A DNA stretch of 64,000 nucleotides from NCBI RefSeq assembly GCF_000527155.1, contig NZ_AZUQ01000001.1, positions 800,554 to 864,553 of the forward strand, in the 5' to 3' direction. This document shows positions 34,719 to 43,648 of this stretch, piece after piece. Source of the DNA: Haloglycomyces albus DSM 45210. Its GTDB lineage: Bacteria > Actinomycetota > Actinomycetes > Mycobacteriales > Micromonosporaceae. Numbering within the stretch: the stretch's first letter is position 1; the number at the start of each line of letters is the position of its first letter. The position numbers and the translations under genes were made by a program. The notes beneath the pieces are model-generated. The model worked only from the letters and a program-made list of their open reading frames with translations. It ran no database searches and had not been told where the DNA came from.

Positions 34719-35645
34719 ATGACCATCCGCGTGGGAACCCGTGGTTCACAACTGGCGGTCGCCCAGAGCGAGACGGTCGCCGCCGCGATCGAACGGGCCA
34801 CCGGCGAAAACGTCGAACTGGTAAAGATCACCACCACCGGCGACACCTCGTCGGCCCCGGTCACCCAGCTCGGTGTGGGCGTCTTTGTCAATCAGCTCCG
34901 CAACGCCCTCCACGACGACGAGATCGACGTGGCGGTGCACTCCTTTAAAGACCTGCCCACCGACCAGCCCGAAGACCTGGAGATCGCCGCCGTCCCACCG
35001 CGCGCCGACCCACGCGACATTCTGCTGGGCAGTCAGAATCGCACCCTGGACGAACTGCCCGCCGGAGCCCGCATTGGAACCGGATCACCGCGCCGGGCCG
35101 CCCAGCTTCTGGCGATGGAACGCGGCTGGGAGGTCGTACCGATTCGCGGGAACATCGATTCCCGTTCCGCGCGCGTCGGCAAAGACCTGGACGCGGTCGT
35201 TCTGGCCGCCGCCGGCTTCCACCGCGTCGGACGTGAGAGCGAAGTAACCGAGTTCATCGACCCTCTCACCATGCTTCCCGCCCCGGCACAAGGTGCATTG
35301 GCGGTCGAATGCCGCAAAACGGACAAGACAAACGCAGCGATTTTGTATAAACTCAACGACCGGAACGCAGAATTCGCTACCGCCGCCGAACGTGCCATTC
35401 TCGCTCGGTTGGAAGCCGGATGCTCCGCGCCGGTCGCCGCGCTGGCGGACACCTCCCCTGCGGACGAGGACAACCCCGAGGCCCTTGACCTCTATCTTCG
35501 AGCCTTGGTCGCAGCCGAGGACGGTTCGCGGGTGGACAAGCTATCGGTCACAGCCACGGTGACAAAACCGGAGGAGGCCGCTACGGTTGGAACTCGATTG
35601 GCAGAAGAACTGCTCGATGCGGGCGTGACACTGGTGAGGAAATAA
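34719..35645 (+). CDS. hemC: Hydroxymethylbilane synthase (porphobilinogen deaminase)
   Basis: Polymerises four porphobilinogens to hydroxymethylbilane. The 308-aa protein carries VGTRGSQLAVAQ, VHSFKDLPT, RIGTGSPRRAAQL and the dipyrromethane-cofactor Cys in LEAGCSAPVA. ATG 34719 follows AAGAAGGGA and gives the standard N-terminus. It is part of the rex-hemA-hemC-hemD-hemB row. Confidence 0.96.
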   Translation: MTIRVGTRGSQLAVAQSETVAAAIERATGENVELVKITTTGDTSSAPVTQLGVGVFVNQLRNALHDDEIDVAVHSFKDLPTDQPEDLEIAAVPPRADPRDILLGSQNRTLDELPAGARIGTGSPRRAAQLLAMERGWEVVPIRGNIDSRSARVGKDLDAVVLAAAGFHRVGRESEVTEFIDPLTMLPAPAQGALAVECRKTDKTNAAILYKLNDRNAEFATAAERAILARLEAGCSAPVAALADTSPADEDNPEALDLYLRALVAAEDGSRVDKLSVTATVTKPEEAATVGTRLAEELLDAGVTLVRK

Positions 35646-35859
35646 CACCGCACCGCAGCGCGGAGACCGACCGACGGATTTCGCGACGGATGGGTCGCCA
35701 CGGCCCATGTGAGTGGAAAGCGCGATGGCACGGCGGCGACTGGACCGATTCAGCCGTCACCTCACCGCTTGACGCCGGCGTTCCCGACCTTCTCAAGTGA
35801 GCGTCCACGCCGCCAGAAGGTAATTGTTGTATAGCTACTTGTACTGATGGAGATACTAG

Positions 35860-37434
35860 ATGAGCCGTAAGCTGGTAGGTCGAGTTCGATTTATCGGAAC
35901 CGGACCGGGAGACCCGGGTCTATTGACGAAACGTGCCCTGGATGCGATTGCCGAGTCCGATCACGTCTACTATGACCGGTCCCTACCGTCGGCTCTCCAC
36001 GAATTCGCCGCCCAACACGCGGGAGGCGAAGAAAAGATCAAGCTGATTGAAAACTCCCCCTCCGACCAGGCACGCATCATGGCCGACGCCGCCGCGAACG
36101 GGGAAAACATCTGCCGACTCTTCGTCGGCGACGTCTACCCCAACCGCCACGCCAAAGCCGAGATCAAAGCCGCCTCCGAGACCGAAGCACGCTTCGAGGT
36201 CATCCCCGGCATGAGCCACGCCCAAGCGGTATCGGTCTACGCCGGAATGCCGCCCGAATCCACCCGCACCGTCATCGACATCGACGACATCGCCTCGCTG
36301 GAGCCGATGGCGCTCGCCGACGCTGTCAAGCGCGGCTCGTTGACGGTGACGGCCGACGTTTCCGACCTCTCCAGCCTTCGCGACATTCTGCTCGCCGGCG
36401 GCGTCATGGGCGACACCCCGGTGGCCGTCACCGGTGACGCGACCGGAGAGACGCAGTACACCACCACTTCCGCGGTCGACACCTTCGTGGAAGCGGCGCT
36501 GGGCTACGCCGGTCAGGTCGTGTTGACCATCGGCCCCGGCGTTCCGATGCGCGGAGAGCTCGGCTGGTGGGAATCGCGCCCGCTGTACGGCTGGAAAGTC
36601 CTCATCCCCCGCACCAAGGAGCAGGCCGGGGTCATGGCCGAAAAGCTGCGCTCCTACGGTGCGATTCCCTGCGAGGTTCCGACCATCGCGGTCGAACCGC
36701 CCCGGACCCCGGCGCAGATGGAACGGGCCATCAAGGGTCTGGTGGACGGGCGCTACGCCTGGATCGTGTTCACCTCGCAGAACGCCGTCAAGGCCATCTG
36801 GGAGAAGTTCCAGGAACACGGACTGGACGCGCGTGCGTTCGGCGGTATTAAGATCGCCGCCATCGGAGAGGCTACCGCCCAGGCGGTCCGCAACTTCGGT
36901 ATCGAACCCGAGCTGCTCCCGAGCGGCCAGCAGTCCTCACAGGGCCTGCTGGAGGTCTTCCCGCCGCACGATTCGGTGCTCGACCTCGTGGGCCGCGTCC
37001 TGCTGCCACGGGCCGACATCGCCACCGAGACCCTGGTGGCCGGATTGACCGAACGCGGCTGGGAAGTCGACGACGTCACCGCCTACCGGACGGTGCGCGC
37101 CTCGCCTCCGCCGGCCGAGATCCGTGACGCCATCAAGAGCGGCGGCTTCGACGCGGTGCTGTTCACCTCGTCGTCCACGGTGCGCAACCTGGTGGGTATC
37201 GCCGGTAAACCGCACCAGCGGACCGTCATCTCCTGCATCGGGCCCGCCACGGTGGAGACGGCCAACGAGTTCGGTCTGCGCGTGGACACGAAACCGGAGA
37301 ACCCCAACATCACCGAGTTGATCGAATCGCTGGCCGATTACGCCGACGAACTCAAGAAACGCCTGGCCGAAGGCCCGATCAAGACCCGACGCGGGCAGAA
37401 GATCCAAGGGCCGACGGCGCTGCGTTTCCGCTAA
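35860..37434 (+). CDS. hemD: Fused CobA-like (uroporphyrinogen-III methyltransferase) / uroporphyrinogen-III synthase
   Basis: 524-aa two-domain protein. Residues about 7-245 have the SUMT/CobA fold (GTGPGDPGLLTKRAL, FEVIPGMSHAQAVSVYAG), but the usual RLKGGDPxxFGRGGEE segment reads CRLFVGDVYPNRHAK, so methyltransferase activity may be altered or lost. Residues about 250-500 are HemD, which cyclises hydroxymethylbilane (WKVLIPRTKEQAGVMAEKL, VFTSQNAVKAIW, GEATAQAVRNFGIEPE, FTSSSTVRNL). The fusion is common in actinobacteria. It sits between hemC and hemB. Confidence 0.92.
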   Translation: MSRKLVGRVRFIGTGPGDPGLLTKRALDAIAESDHVYYDRSLPSALHEFAAQHAGGEEKIKLIENSPSDQARIMADAAANGENICRLFVGDVYPNRHAKAEIKAASETEARFEVIPGMSHAQAVSVYAGMPPESTRTVIDIDDIASLEPMALADAVKRGSLTVTADVSDLSSLRDILLAGGVMGDTPVAVTGDATGETQYTTTSAVDTFVEAALGYAGQVVLTIGPGVPMRGELGWWESRPLYGWKVLIPRTKEQAGVMAEKLRSYGAIPCEVPTIAVEPPRTPAQMERAIKGLVDGRYAWIVFTSQNAVKAIWEKFQEHGLDARAFGGIKIAAIGEATAQAVRNFGIEPELLPSGQQSSQGLLEVFPPHDSVLDLVGRVLLPRADIATETLVAGLTERGWEVDDVTAYRTVRASPPPAEIRDAIKSGGFDAVLFTSSSTVRNLVGIAGKPHQRTVISCIGPATVETANEFGLRVDTKPENPNITELIESLADYADELKKRLAEGPIKTRRGQKIQGPTALRFR

Positions 37435-37597
37435 TCGGTTAACGAAGTCACGGCGACGACAGGCGTCGATCGTGACGTCACGGGGCGATGGACGAGTAGT
37501 TTGGAAAGTGTCCGGGTGCGATGGCATTCGGACACCGCCACTCTCGGCCATCGCCCCTCTTCGCATCTGGAACACAGAATTTCACGAGGAGCTCACC

Positions 37598-38575
37598 ATG
37601 AGCCAATTTCCCAGTCAGCGCCCACGACGGATGCGTCGTTCCCGTGGCCTCCGCAATCTCGTGGCCGAAACCCGCGTTCACCCGAACGACCTGATCCTGC
37701 CGGTGTTCGTCAATGAGAACCTCAACGAACGACGCGCCCTCTCCTCCCTCCCCGGCGTGTATCAAGAGACCTTGGAGTCGGTGACCGACGTGGCCGCCGC
37801 CTGCCTCGACGCCGAGCTCGGCGGCATCATGCCGTTCGCCATCCCCACCGAACGCGACGCCACCGGAAGCGCCGCCGTCGACCCCAACGGCATTCTCGCC
37901 CGTACCACCACGGCGATCAAAGACAAGGTCGGCGACGACCTGGTGGTCATCCCCGATCTCTGCCTGGACGAGTTCACCGACCACGGGCACTGCGGGGTAC
38001 TGGACGACCGGGGAAACGTCGCCAACGACGCCACCCTGGAGCTCTACGGCGAGATGGCGCGGGTACTGGCCGCCTCCGGAGCCGACCTGCTGGGTGCGTC
38101 GGGAATGATGGACGGCCAAGTGGGCCACGTGCGGAGTGTCCTCGACGCCGACGGCCACAGTGACACCGGGATTCTCGCTTACGCCGCCAAGTTCGCCTCG
38201 GCGTTCTACGGCCCCTTCCGCGAAGCTGTGGACTCGCAGTTGCAGGGCGACCGCCGCACCTACCAGGAAGATCCCTCGAACGCGACCGAGGCGCTACGGG
38301 AGATCGACGCCGACGTCGAGCAGGGAGCCGACATCGTCATGGTCAAACCGGGAATGCCCTACCTCGACATCGTCGCCGCTGCCGCCCGGCGCGTGACCGT
38401 ACCGGTCGCCGGTTACCAGGTCAGCGGGGAGTACGCCCAGATCAAGGCGGCCGCGGAGCGCGGTTGGATCGACGGACAGGCCGCCATGTCCGAGGCCGTC
38501 CTGTCACTCAAGCGGGCCGGGGCCTCCATGATCGCCACCTACGGTGCCCTGGACGTGGCCCGACACCTCCGCTAG
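37598..38575 (+). CDS. hemB: Delta-aminolevulinic acid dehydratase (porphobilinogen synthase)
   Basis: Condenses two 5-aminolevulinates to porphobilinogen. The 325-aa TIM-barrel protein has the Schiff-base lysines in YAAKFASAFYGPFR and IVMVKPGMPYLD. The metal site reads CLDEFTDHGHCG: two of the three cysteines of zinc-type enzymes remain and the middle one is Asp, an intermediate arrangement. ATG 37598 follows CGAGGAG. It is the last gene of the haem row; a hairpin follows. Confidence 0.96.
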   Translation: MSQFPSQRPRRMRRSRGLRNLVAETRVHPNDLILPVFVNENLNERRALSSLPGVYQETLESVTDVAAACLDAELGGIMPFAIPTERDATGSAAVDPNGILARTTTAIKDKVGDDLVVIPDLCLDEFTDHGHCGVLDDRGNVANDATLELYGEMARVLAASGADLLGASGMMDGQVGHVRSVLDADGHSDTGILAYAAKFASAFYGPFREAVDSQLQGDRRTYQEDPSNATEALREIDADVEQGADIVMVKPGMPYLDIVAAAARRVTVPVAGYQVSGEYAQIKAAAERGWIDGQAAMSEAVLSLKRAGASMIATYGALDVARHLR

Positions 38576-38623
38576 GGCCGAGCGAGACGGCGTCGGCAAG
38601 CAATCCGCCGCAGCACGTAGAAA

Positions 38624-38649
38624 AGCGGGTGCCCTGATAGGCGCCCGCT
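38624..38649 (+). terminator. Hairpin after hemB
   Basis: 10-bp stem (38624-38633 with 38640-38649, one G-T pair, loop CTGATA). The remaining 38650-38954 stretch holds no gene that I can support. Confidence 0.65.
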
Positions 38650-38954
38650 GGTACGTGGCAAGCGTCGGAGCCGGGAACGCCGCAAGACAGTACGCCTGTG
38701 CACCACAGCCGAAACGGTTCCGACCTCCGGACGTGCGCTATGAGGCGCCACAGGAGATACAGCTACACCTCTCGATATCTAATCATGGTTGTGCGCAATC
38801 GCCCTCGTCCTTTGATATAACCATGGTCACCATCGAGATCGATCCAAGTTTTCCCGTCGAATGCGATGATTTCGCACTTACTCCCTCGTCGATACAGGTA
38901 CAACAACCGTATCCGAATAAGAAAACGGCACAGTAGCTGTGGAAGGTAATACCA

Positions 38955-39515
38955 ATGCGTACTCTGATCATTTCCGCGTTCGTTTCGCTTGACGGTGTCA
39001 TGGAAGCACCTGGTGGCGGCGGTGACTATCGCAATGCCGACTGGACCTTTAAAGACGTGCCCTTTGTCGAGGACGTGTACGAGATCAAGGGTCGGGAACA
39101 GGAAGAAGCCGGCGCCATGTTGCTAGGCCGCAGGTCGTATGAGGAATTTCTTCCTAGTTGGCCTTCGATGGACGAGTTCGCCCGGTACAACGCCATGCCG
39201 CGGTATGTCGTGTCCACAACCCTGAAGAAGGACGACCCCGCTTGGCCCGCCACCATCTTCGACAACCTGGACGACGTGGCCAGGCTGAAGGAGTCCGACG
39301 GCGATCCCATCATTGTTCACGGCAGCGCCGAACTGGGGAAGAGCTTGGCGGACGCGGGCCTGGTGGACCGGTATCACCTTCTGGTGTTCCCACTGTTGCT
39401 CGGCGCGGGAAAGCGCCTCTTCAGCGAGACGGACAAAGACTCCACCAAGCTCAAGCTCGTCGAGCACGAGGTGTATTCCAACGACGTCCAGAAACAGGTC
39501 TTCGACGTTCTTTAA
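38955..39515 (+). CDS. Dihydrofolate reductase family protein (RibD C-terminal-like)
   Basis: 186-aa protein of the YwjB/YyaP type. It begins MRTLIISAFVSLDGVMEAPG and contains MLLGRRSYEEFLPSW, then IIVHGSAELGKSLADAGLVD and HLLVFPLLLGAGKRLF, the NADPH-binding and C-terminal motifs of this family. The true substrate is usually unknown; it is not the housekeeping FolA. Single gene, upstream of the convergent DUF4229 gene. Confidence 0.88.
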   Translation: MRTLIISAFVSLDGVMEAPGGGGDYRNADWTFKDVPFVEDVYEIKGREQEEAGAMLLGRRSYEEFLPSWPSMDEFARYNAMPRYVVSTTLKKDDPAWPATIFDNLDDVARLKESDGDPIIVHGSAELGKSLADAGLVDRYHLLVFPLLLGAGKRLFSETDKDSTKLKLVEHEVYSNDVQKQVFDVL

Positions 39516-39559
39516 GCCGTCACAAAGCGGGGCGAGCAGGGCGGACGTTCACACCCGCC

Positions 39560-39805
39560 CTAATCGTCGCCTTCGAGCTCCTTGCGAAGCTTCGCCTTCT
39601 GCTCTTTACGCTCCTTGACGGTCGTGTCGATGGAGGTGATCATGTTCTCTCGCAGACGCCGCAAGGCGAACAACGACAGTCCCATCGACGCGACGACCGC
39701 GATCACCAGCGCGAGGAAGACGTCCTCAATGATGAAGAGCAGGGGGATCGCGAACAGGGCGAACAGCCCGAGGCGGGCCCCGATGTAGGTAAGGGTCGGA
39801 TTCAT
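39560..39805 (-). CDS. DUF4229 family membrane protein
   Basis: 81-aa protein with two hydrophobic helices (about 8-27 and 30-48) and a basic, coiled cytosolic tail (RRLRENMITSIDTTVKERKE). This small family is found next to menaquinone genes in actinobacteria, as here (mqnE lies two genes upstream on the same strand). Function unknown. Confidence 0.8.
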   Translation of the reverse strand: MNPTLTYIGARLGLFALFAIPLLFIIEDVFLALVIAVVASMGLSLFALRRLRENMITSIDTTVKERKEQKAKLRKELEGDD

Positions 39806-39908
39806 AAACTCGTCTTTCCACCAGCATCGTCGTTACGCTGCTTGGCCACTGGCGTCACACGGTCCGTCCGGAGGTGTTTCCCGGTAGCGGCGTTACCTTC
39901 GATGATAC

Positions 39909-40328
39909 TTAGCCTTGATCGCGTGAACCAAACGCGTCGATCCCGAAGTGCCATACCACCGCGTACACGATCGCTCCGATCGCCGAGGCCACCGCGCCGG
40001 AGTAGAGCGGCAACCAACCGTCGGGCAACACCACATAGGTGGCGATACCGCCCGCTACCCCGATGACCAGGCTCAACCCCGCAATCCCGACTCGAGCCGG
40101 GGCCTCCCGATGCCGTTTGAACTCTTCGGTGAAGGTGAACAGGCACATGAAGGCCGTGGCCCAGCCGGAGACGTATCCGATTCCACGGCCCCCGATGAGG
40201 CTGAAGAGGACGTCGATGCCCGCCAGGATCACAAACCCCAGAACCAGCATCGCCAATACCGTCCCCACGAGTTTGGGCAGGGTGTCGAGCGGCGTGGACT
40301 GGGGCGATCGATCCGATTCGGTGCTCAT
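39909..40328 (-). CDS. Small membrane protein, unknown function
   Basis: 139-aa protein with about four hydrophobic segments (TVLAMLVLGFVILAGIDVLF, GYVSGWATAFMCLFTF, GIAGLSLVIGVAGGIATYVV, AVASAIGAIVYAVVWHF). ATG 40328 follows the mqnE stop by 17 bases, and the longer frame would overlap mqnE and was rejected. It is probably co-transcribed with mqnE and DUF4229. Confidence 0.75.
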   Translation of the reverse strand: MSTESDRSPQSTPLDTLPKLVGTVLAMLVLGFVILAGIDVLFSLIGGRGIGYVSGWATAFMCLFTFTEEFKRHREAPARVGIAGLSLVIGVAGGIATYVVLPDGWLPLYSGAVASAIGAIVYAVVWHFGIDAFGSRDQG

Positions 40329-40345
40329 AGAGGCGACATCAATCC

Positions 40346-41521
40346 TTAAAACATGACGGAGCCGGGGACCGCCCGGCGTTCGGCCAGACTTTGCGGCCCT
40401 TCGTATTCGCGCATCACCTCGTACTTGGTGTTGCGCTCGACCGGCTTGAAGCCCGCGTCGCGGATCAGCTCCAGCAGGTCCTCGCGGGTCATCTTGTCGG
40501 GGGTGCCGTAATTGTCGGCGTCGTGGGTGATCTTGTACTCCACCACAGAACCGTCCAGGTCGTCGGCCCCATAGCTGAGCGACAACGACGCCACGTCGAG
40601 GCCGTGCATCACCCAGAAACACTTCACGTGGTCGAAGTTGTCCAGCATGAGACGGGAGACCGCGAAGGTCTTGAGCGACTCGGTCGACGAGGCCATGGTG
40701 GTACGCGACTGGATCTTATTGCGCACCTTGCCGTCCTGCGAGTCGTGGAAGTCGTGTTGGTAACGCAGGGGAATGAACACCGCGAACCCGCCGGTTTCGT
40801 CCTGTAGTTCCCGCAGACGCATGACGTGGTCCACGCGGTGGCGGCGCTCTTCGATGTGGCCGTACAGCATGGTGGCCGGAGTCCGCAGTCCCTTCTGATG
40901 GGCCTTGCGGTGGATTTCGGACCACTCTTCCCAGTGGCAGTCGTGATCGACGATGTGCTGCCGGACCTCCCAGTCGAAGATCTCGGCTCCACCACCGGTC
41001 AAGGACTCCAGCCCGGCGTCGATCAGCTCGTCGAGTACCTCGTCCAAGCTGAGTCCGGAGATCTTTTGGAACCACTGGATCTCGGTGGCGGTGAAGGCCT
41101 TGAGATTGACCTCGGGGAGGGTTTCCTTGAGTTCCTTGAGAACACGCGGGTAGTAGCGCCACGGCAGGGTGGGGTGCAGCCCGTTGACGATGTGCAGTTC
41201 GGTGGGAGCGTCGCCCTTCATCTGCTCGGCCAGAGCGACCGCCTGCTCAATGCGCATGGTGTAGGCGTCGGCCTCGCCGGGTTTCCGCTGAAAGGAGCAG
41301 TACGAGCAGGCCGCCGCGCACACATTGGTCAGGTTGAGGTGGCGGTTGACGTTGAACATGGCGACATCGCCGTTCTTCTCCGTGCGCACCCCGTGGGCCA
41401 GACGCCCCAACCAGGCCAGGTCGTCGACTTCGTACAGCTGCACACCGTCCTCGTAGGTCAGGCGTTCACCTGCCGCGACCTTCTCCTCGATGGAGTGCTT
41501 AAAGCGTTGCGTGTCGTCCAT
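40346..41521 (-). CDS. mqnE: Aminofutalosine synthase (radical SAM)
   Basis: Second step of the futalosine menaquinone route: joins the MqnA product to SAM-derived adenosyl radical, giving aminodeoxyfutalosine. The 391-aa product has the radical-SAM cluster motif CAAACSYC (near residue 70), NVNRHLNLTN before it, TATEIQWF, the GGGAEIFDWEVR segment and ATMLYGHIE. ATG 41521 has AGAGGG upstream; an earlier in-frame start gives an unrelated N-terminus. mqnA and mqnC lie 10 kb away on the other strand. Confidence 0.95.
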   Translation of the reverse strand: MDDTQRFKHSIEEKVAAGERLTYEDGVQLYEVDDLAWLGRLAHGVRTEKNGDVAMFNVNRHLNLTNVCAAACSYCSFQRKPGEADAYTMRIEQAVALAEQMKGDAPTELHIVNGLHPTLPWRYYPRVLKELKETLPEVNLKAFTATEIQWFQKISGLSLDEVLDELIDAGLESLTGGGAEIFDWEVRQHIVDHDCHWEEWSEIHRKAHQKGLRTPATMLYGHIEERRHRVDHVMRLRELQDETGGFAVFIPLRYQHDFHDSQDGKVRNKIQSRTTMASSTESLKTFAVSRLMLDNFDHVKCFWVMHGLDVASLSLSYGADDLDGSVVEYKITHDADNYGTPDKMTREDLLELIRDAGFKPVERNTKYEVMREYEGPQSLAERRAVPGSVMF

Positions 41522-41765
41522 ATGCCCTCTTTCTCCTCCAGCCTGCGACGCGGATACTCCCCAGCCTAACGCTGAAATGTGGATATCCCGGCCCGGTGCG
41601 GACGCCTGTGACGCCATATATCCCCACGATCGGCACCGATCGCTCACATATGGTCATGATTCTCACTGCCCCACAAGAATTTCAAAATTCATATCTTCAA
41701 CGTTCGATGCCTTTCCGGGATGGATTTTGCATCATCGGTACGGTAGCCTGTGACAAGAATCGTCG

Positions 41766-41820
41766 CATGAATCCCATTCATCTGACGGTTGTGCCGCCGG
41801 ATGAGGCGATGGGATTCATG
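41766..41820. promoter_or_regulatory. 12-bp inverted repeat upstream of the NlpC/P60 gene
   Basis: CATGAATCCCAT (41766-41777) and ATGGGATTCATG (41809-41820) are exact complements, and inside them TCATC pairs with GATGA. It may be an mRNA leader structure or operator, ending 82 bases before the hydrolase start. The rest of 41522-41902 shows nothing else that I can name. Confidence 0.45.
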
Positions 41821-41902
41821 AGCACGTGTTGACCATAATGGTCGTGGACCGACATCGGCCCGCCACCGACCGACGACCTCCCGGATAAAGGAACCCCACA
41901 AC

Positions 41903-43357
41903 ATGCGTTTGACTCGCGAAGTATCGCGTTGGATCACAGCGTCCGGCGCTGCGGTCGTGCTGACTCTGGGTGCGGCCCCCGCCGCGGCGGAGCCGGGCTC
42001 CGACGTGCCCGATAATGGGGAACGTCCCGTCAACGGAGGCGGTACGGACGAACCGGTGGAACGGCCCGAGGCCGAGGGCCCCTTCGCCGAGGAAATCGCC
42101 GACCTCACCACCGAAGTCGCCCAACTGGGCGGCGAGCGCACCGCTACGCGGACCGAACTCGACGGGCGCGAGGAAAAGCGGGACAACGCCTTGGAGAATC
42201 AGGAGTCCGCCGAGGAGGCCGTGGCGGACGCCAAGGAGGCGCTCACGGAGGTCGCCGACGACGCCTATATCGAGTCGCAGTCTGACGGCACTCCTTGGGA
42301 AACCGACCTTCGCGACCTTCCACGTGGTTCCTCGGAATGGGAGCAGGCTCTCCTTGATCTCGATGAGGCGCAAACCGATCTGCGTTTCGCCGAAGCGGTT
42401 CTGGATGCCGCGGAGTTGTCGGTGGATCGTTCCCAGACGCGTTGGGAGGACGCCGAAGAGGCGTATCAAGAGGCGCAGGACGAACTCGACGAGTACATCG
42501 AGAAGAACGAAGAGGAACTGGAGCGGATTGAGCGCGAGCGCGAAGAGAGCGCCGAGCGCAATCGTTCGGGGATTTCCACTGATATCGATGGCAGCTACGC
42601 CGCCGAGGAGGCCGTCGCGGCCGTGGAGTGGGCGTTGACGCAATTGGGCAAGCCGTATCGTTGGGGTGCCAGCGGTACCGCCGAATTCGACTGTTCGTCA
42701 CTGGTCCAGGGGGCCTATAACTCGGTGGGATTCTCGCTTCCACGCGTCGCCAACGACCAGTACTTCGCCACTCGCCACAATTCCGTGTCGGTCGAGCAGC
42801 TTTTGCCGGGTGACCTGTTGTATTGGGCGACGAATACCTCGGACTGGAAGTCGGTCTATCACACCGCCATTTACATCGGGGACGGCAAGATGGTGCAGGC
42901 GCCCCGACCCGGAGACGTGGTGAAGATCAGTTCGGTGTGGTTCGGCGACTTCATGGGTGCCACCCGCGTGGTCCCGGCTAAGAACGAGCCTCCGGCCGAC
43001 GACGGACCGACACCGGAGCCGACTCCGACCGATGATCCCAGCCCTACGGACGAGCCCAGTCCCACTGAGGAGCCAAGTCCGACCGGGGAACCGAGCCCCA
43101 CGGAAGAGCCCACTCCGACGGACGAACCGAGTCCCACGGAGTCTCCCAGCCCGACCGAGGAACCGAGTCCGACGGACGAGCCCGGACCCACCGAGGAACC
43201 CAGCCCGAGCCGGCAGCCTTCGCCGTCACCGTCTCCTACTGAGGACGAGGACGACTCGCCGTCACCGTCGCAGAGTCCGTCGCCGAGCGAGGGAACCGGT
43301 TCCCAGCAGTCGCGAACGTCCGGCCGTGAAGACGGCGACAAGGACTCGGCCCGATAG
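41903..43357 (+). CDS. Secreted NlpC/P60 family peptidoglycan endopeptidase
   Basis: 484-aa exported cell-wall hydrolase. Signal peptide about residues 1-34 (ends AAPAAAEPGS). A long charged coiled-coil region follows (about 55-220), typical of RipA-like enzymes. The NlpC/P60 domain spans about 235-355, with catalytic Cys in AEFDCSSLVQ (near 264) and His in SVYHTAIYIG (near 320). The C-terminus carries about seventy residues of PSPTEEPSPT-type repeats, probably a wall-spanning stalk, then an Arg-rich end. Start ATG 41903 after AAAGGA. Confidence 0.93.
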   Translation: MRLTREVSRWITASGAAVVLTLGAAPAAAEPGSDVPDNGERPVNGGGTDEPVERPEAEGPFAEEIADLTTEVAQLGGERTATRTELDGREEKRDNALENQESAEEAVADAKEALTEVADDAYIESQSDGTPWETDLRDLPRGSSEWEQALLDLDEAQTDLRFAEAVLDAAELSVDRSQTRWEDAEEAYQEAQDELDEYIEKNEEELERIEREREESAERNRSGISTDIDGSYAAEEAVAAVEWALTQLGKPYRWGASGTAEFDCSSLVQGAYNSVGFSLPRVANDQYFATRHNSVSVEQLLPGDLLYWATNTSDWKSVYHTAIYIGDGKMVQAPRPGDVVKISSVWFGDFMGATRVVPAKNEPPADDGPTPEPTPTDDPSPTDEPSPTEEPSPTGEPSPTEEPTPTDEPSPTESPSPTEEPSPTDEPGPTEEPSPSRQPSPSPSPTEDEDDSPSPSQSPSPSEGTGSQQSRTSGREDGDKDSAR

Positions 43358-43648
43358 GGCGCGCTTTCGCCTCGGGGTCGACGGAGGCCGGACGATGTCG
43401 GCATGGCAATCTGGAACTAGCCTGAAACAGAAGGTTTTTCTGAAGCGTCGGCTGCGCATGAGAGTGTAACGCCGATCCATGTCGGCTGTGCTGAAGTTGT
43501 GTCGAGCGGTGGGACGGCCTAGAGTGTTGTGGCACGGGCTCGATGTTCCCGACAGCCGCCCTCACGGCCGTCGGTAGGTGTGGTTTCGTCATCGGGTCGG
43601 GCCTCAGCGATCACCGGGACAGAGCAAGCGCGAGTACGAGGAGTTTTG

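Noticed and set aside
41522-41902. c-di-AMP (ydaO-type) riboswitch before the NlpC/P60 gene
   Set aside because: Expected because of the gene type, but the conserved ydaO core sequences are not present.
43017-43230. Regular short repeats resembling a CRISPR or tandem array
   Set aside because: They are in-frame coding repeats for a Pro-Ser-Thr-Glu stalk of the cell-wall hydrolase. No CRISPR array was seen anywhere in the window.
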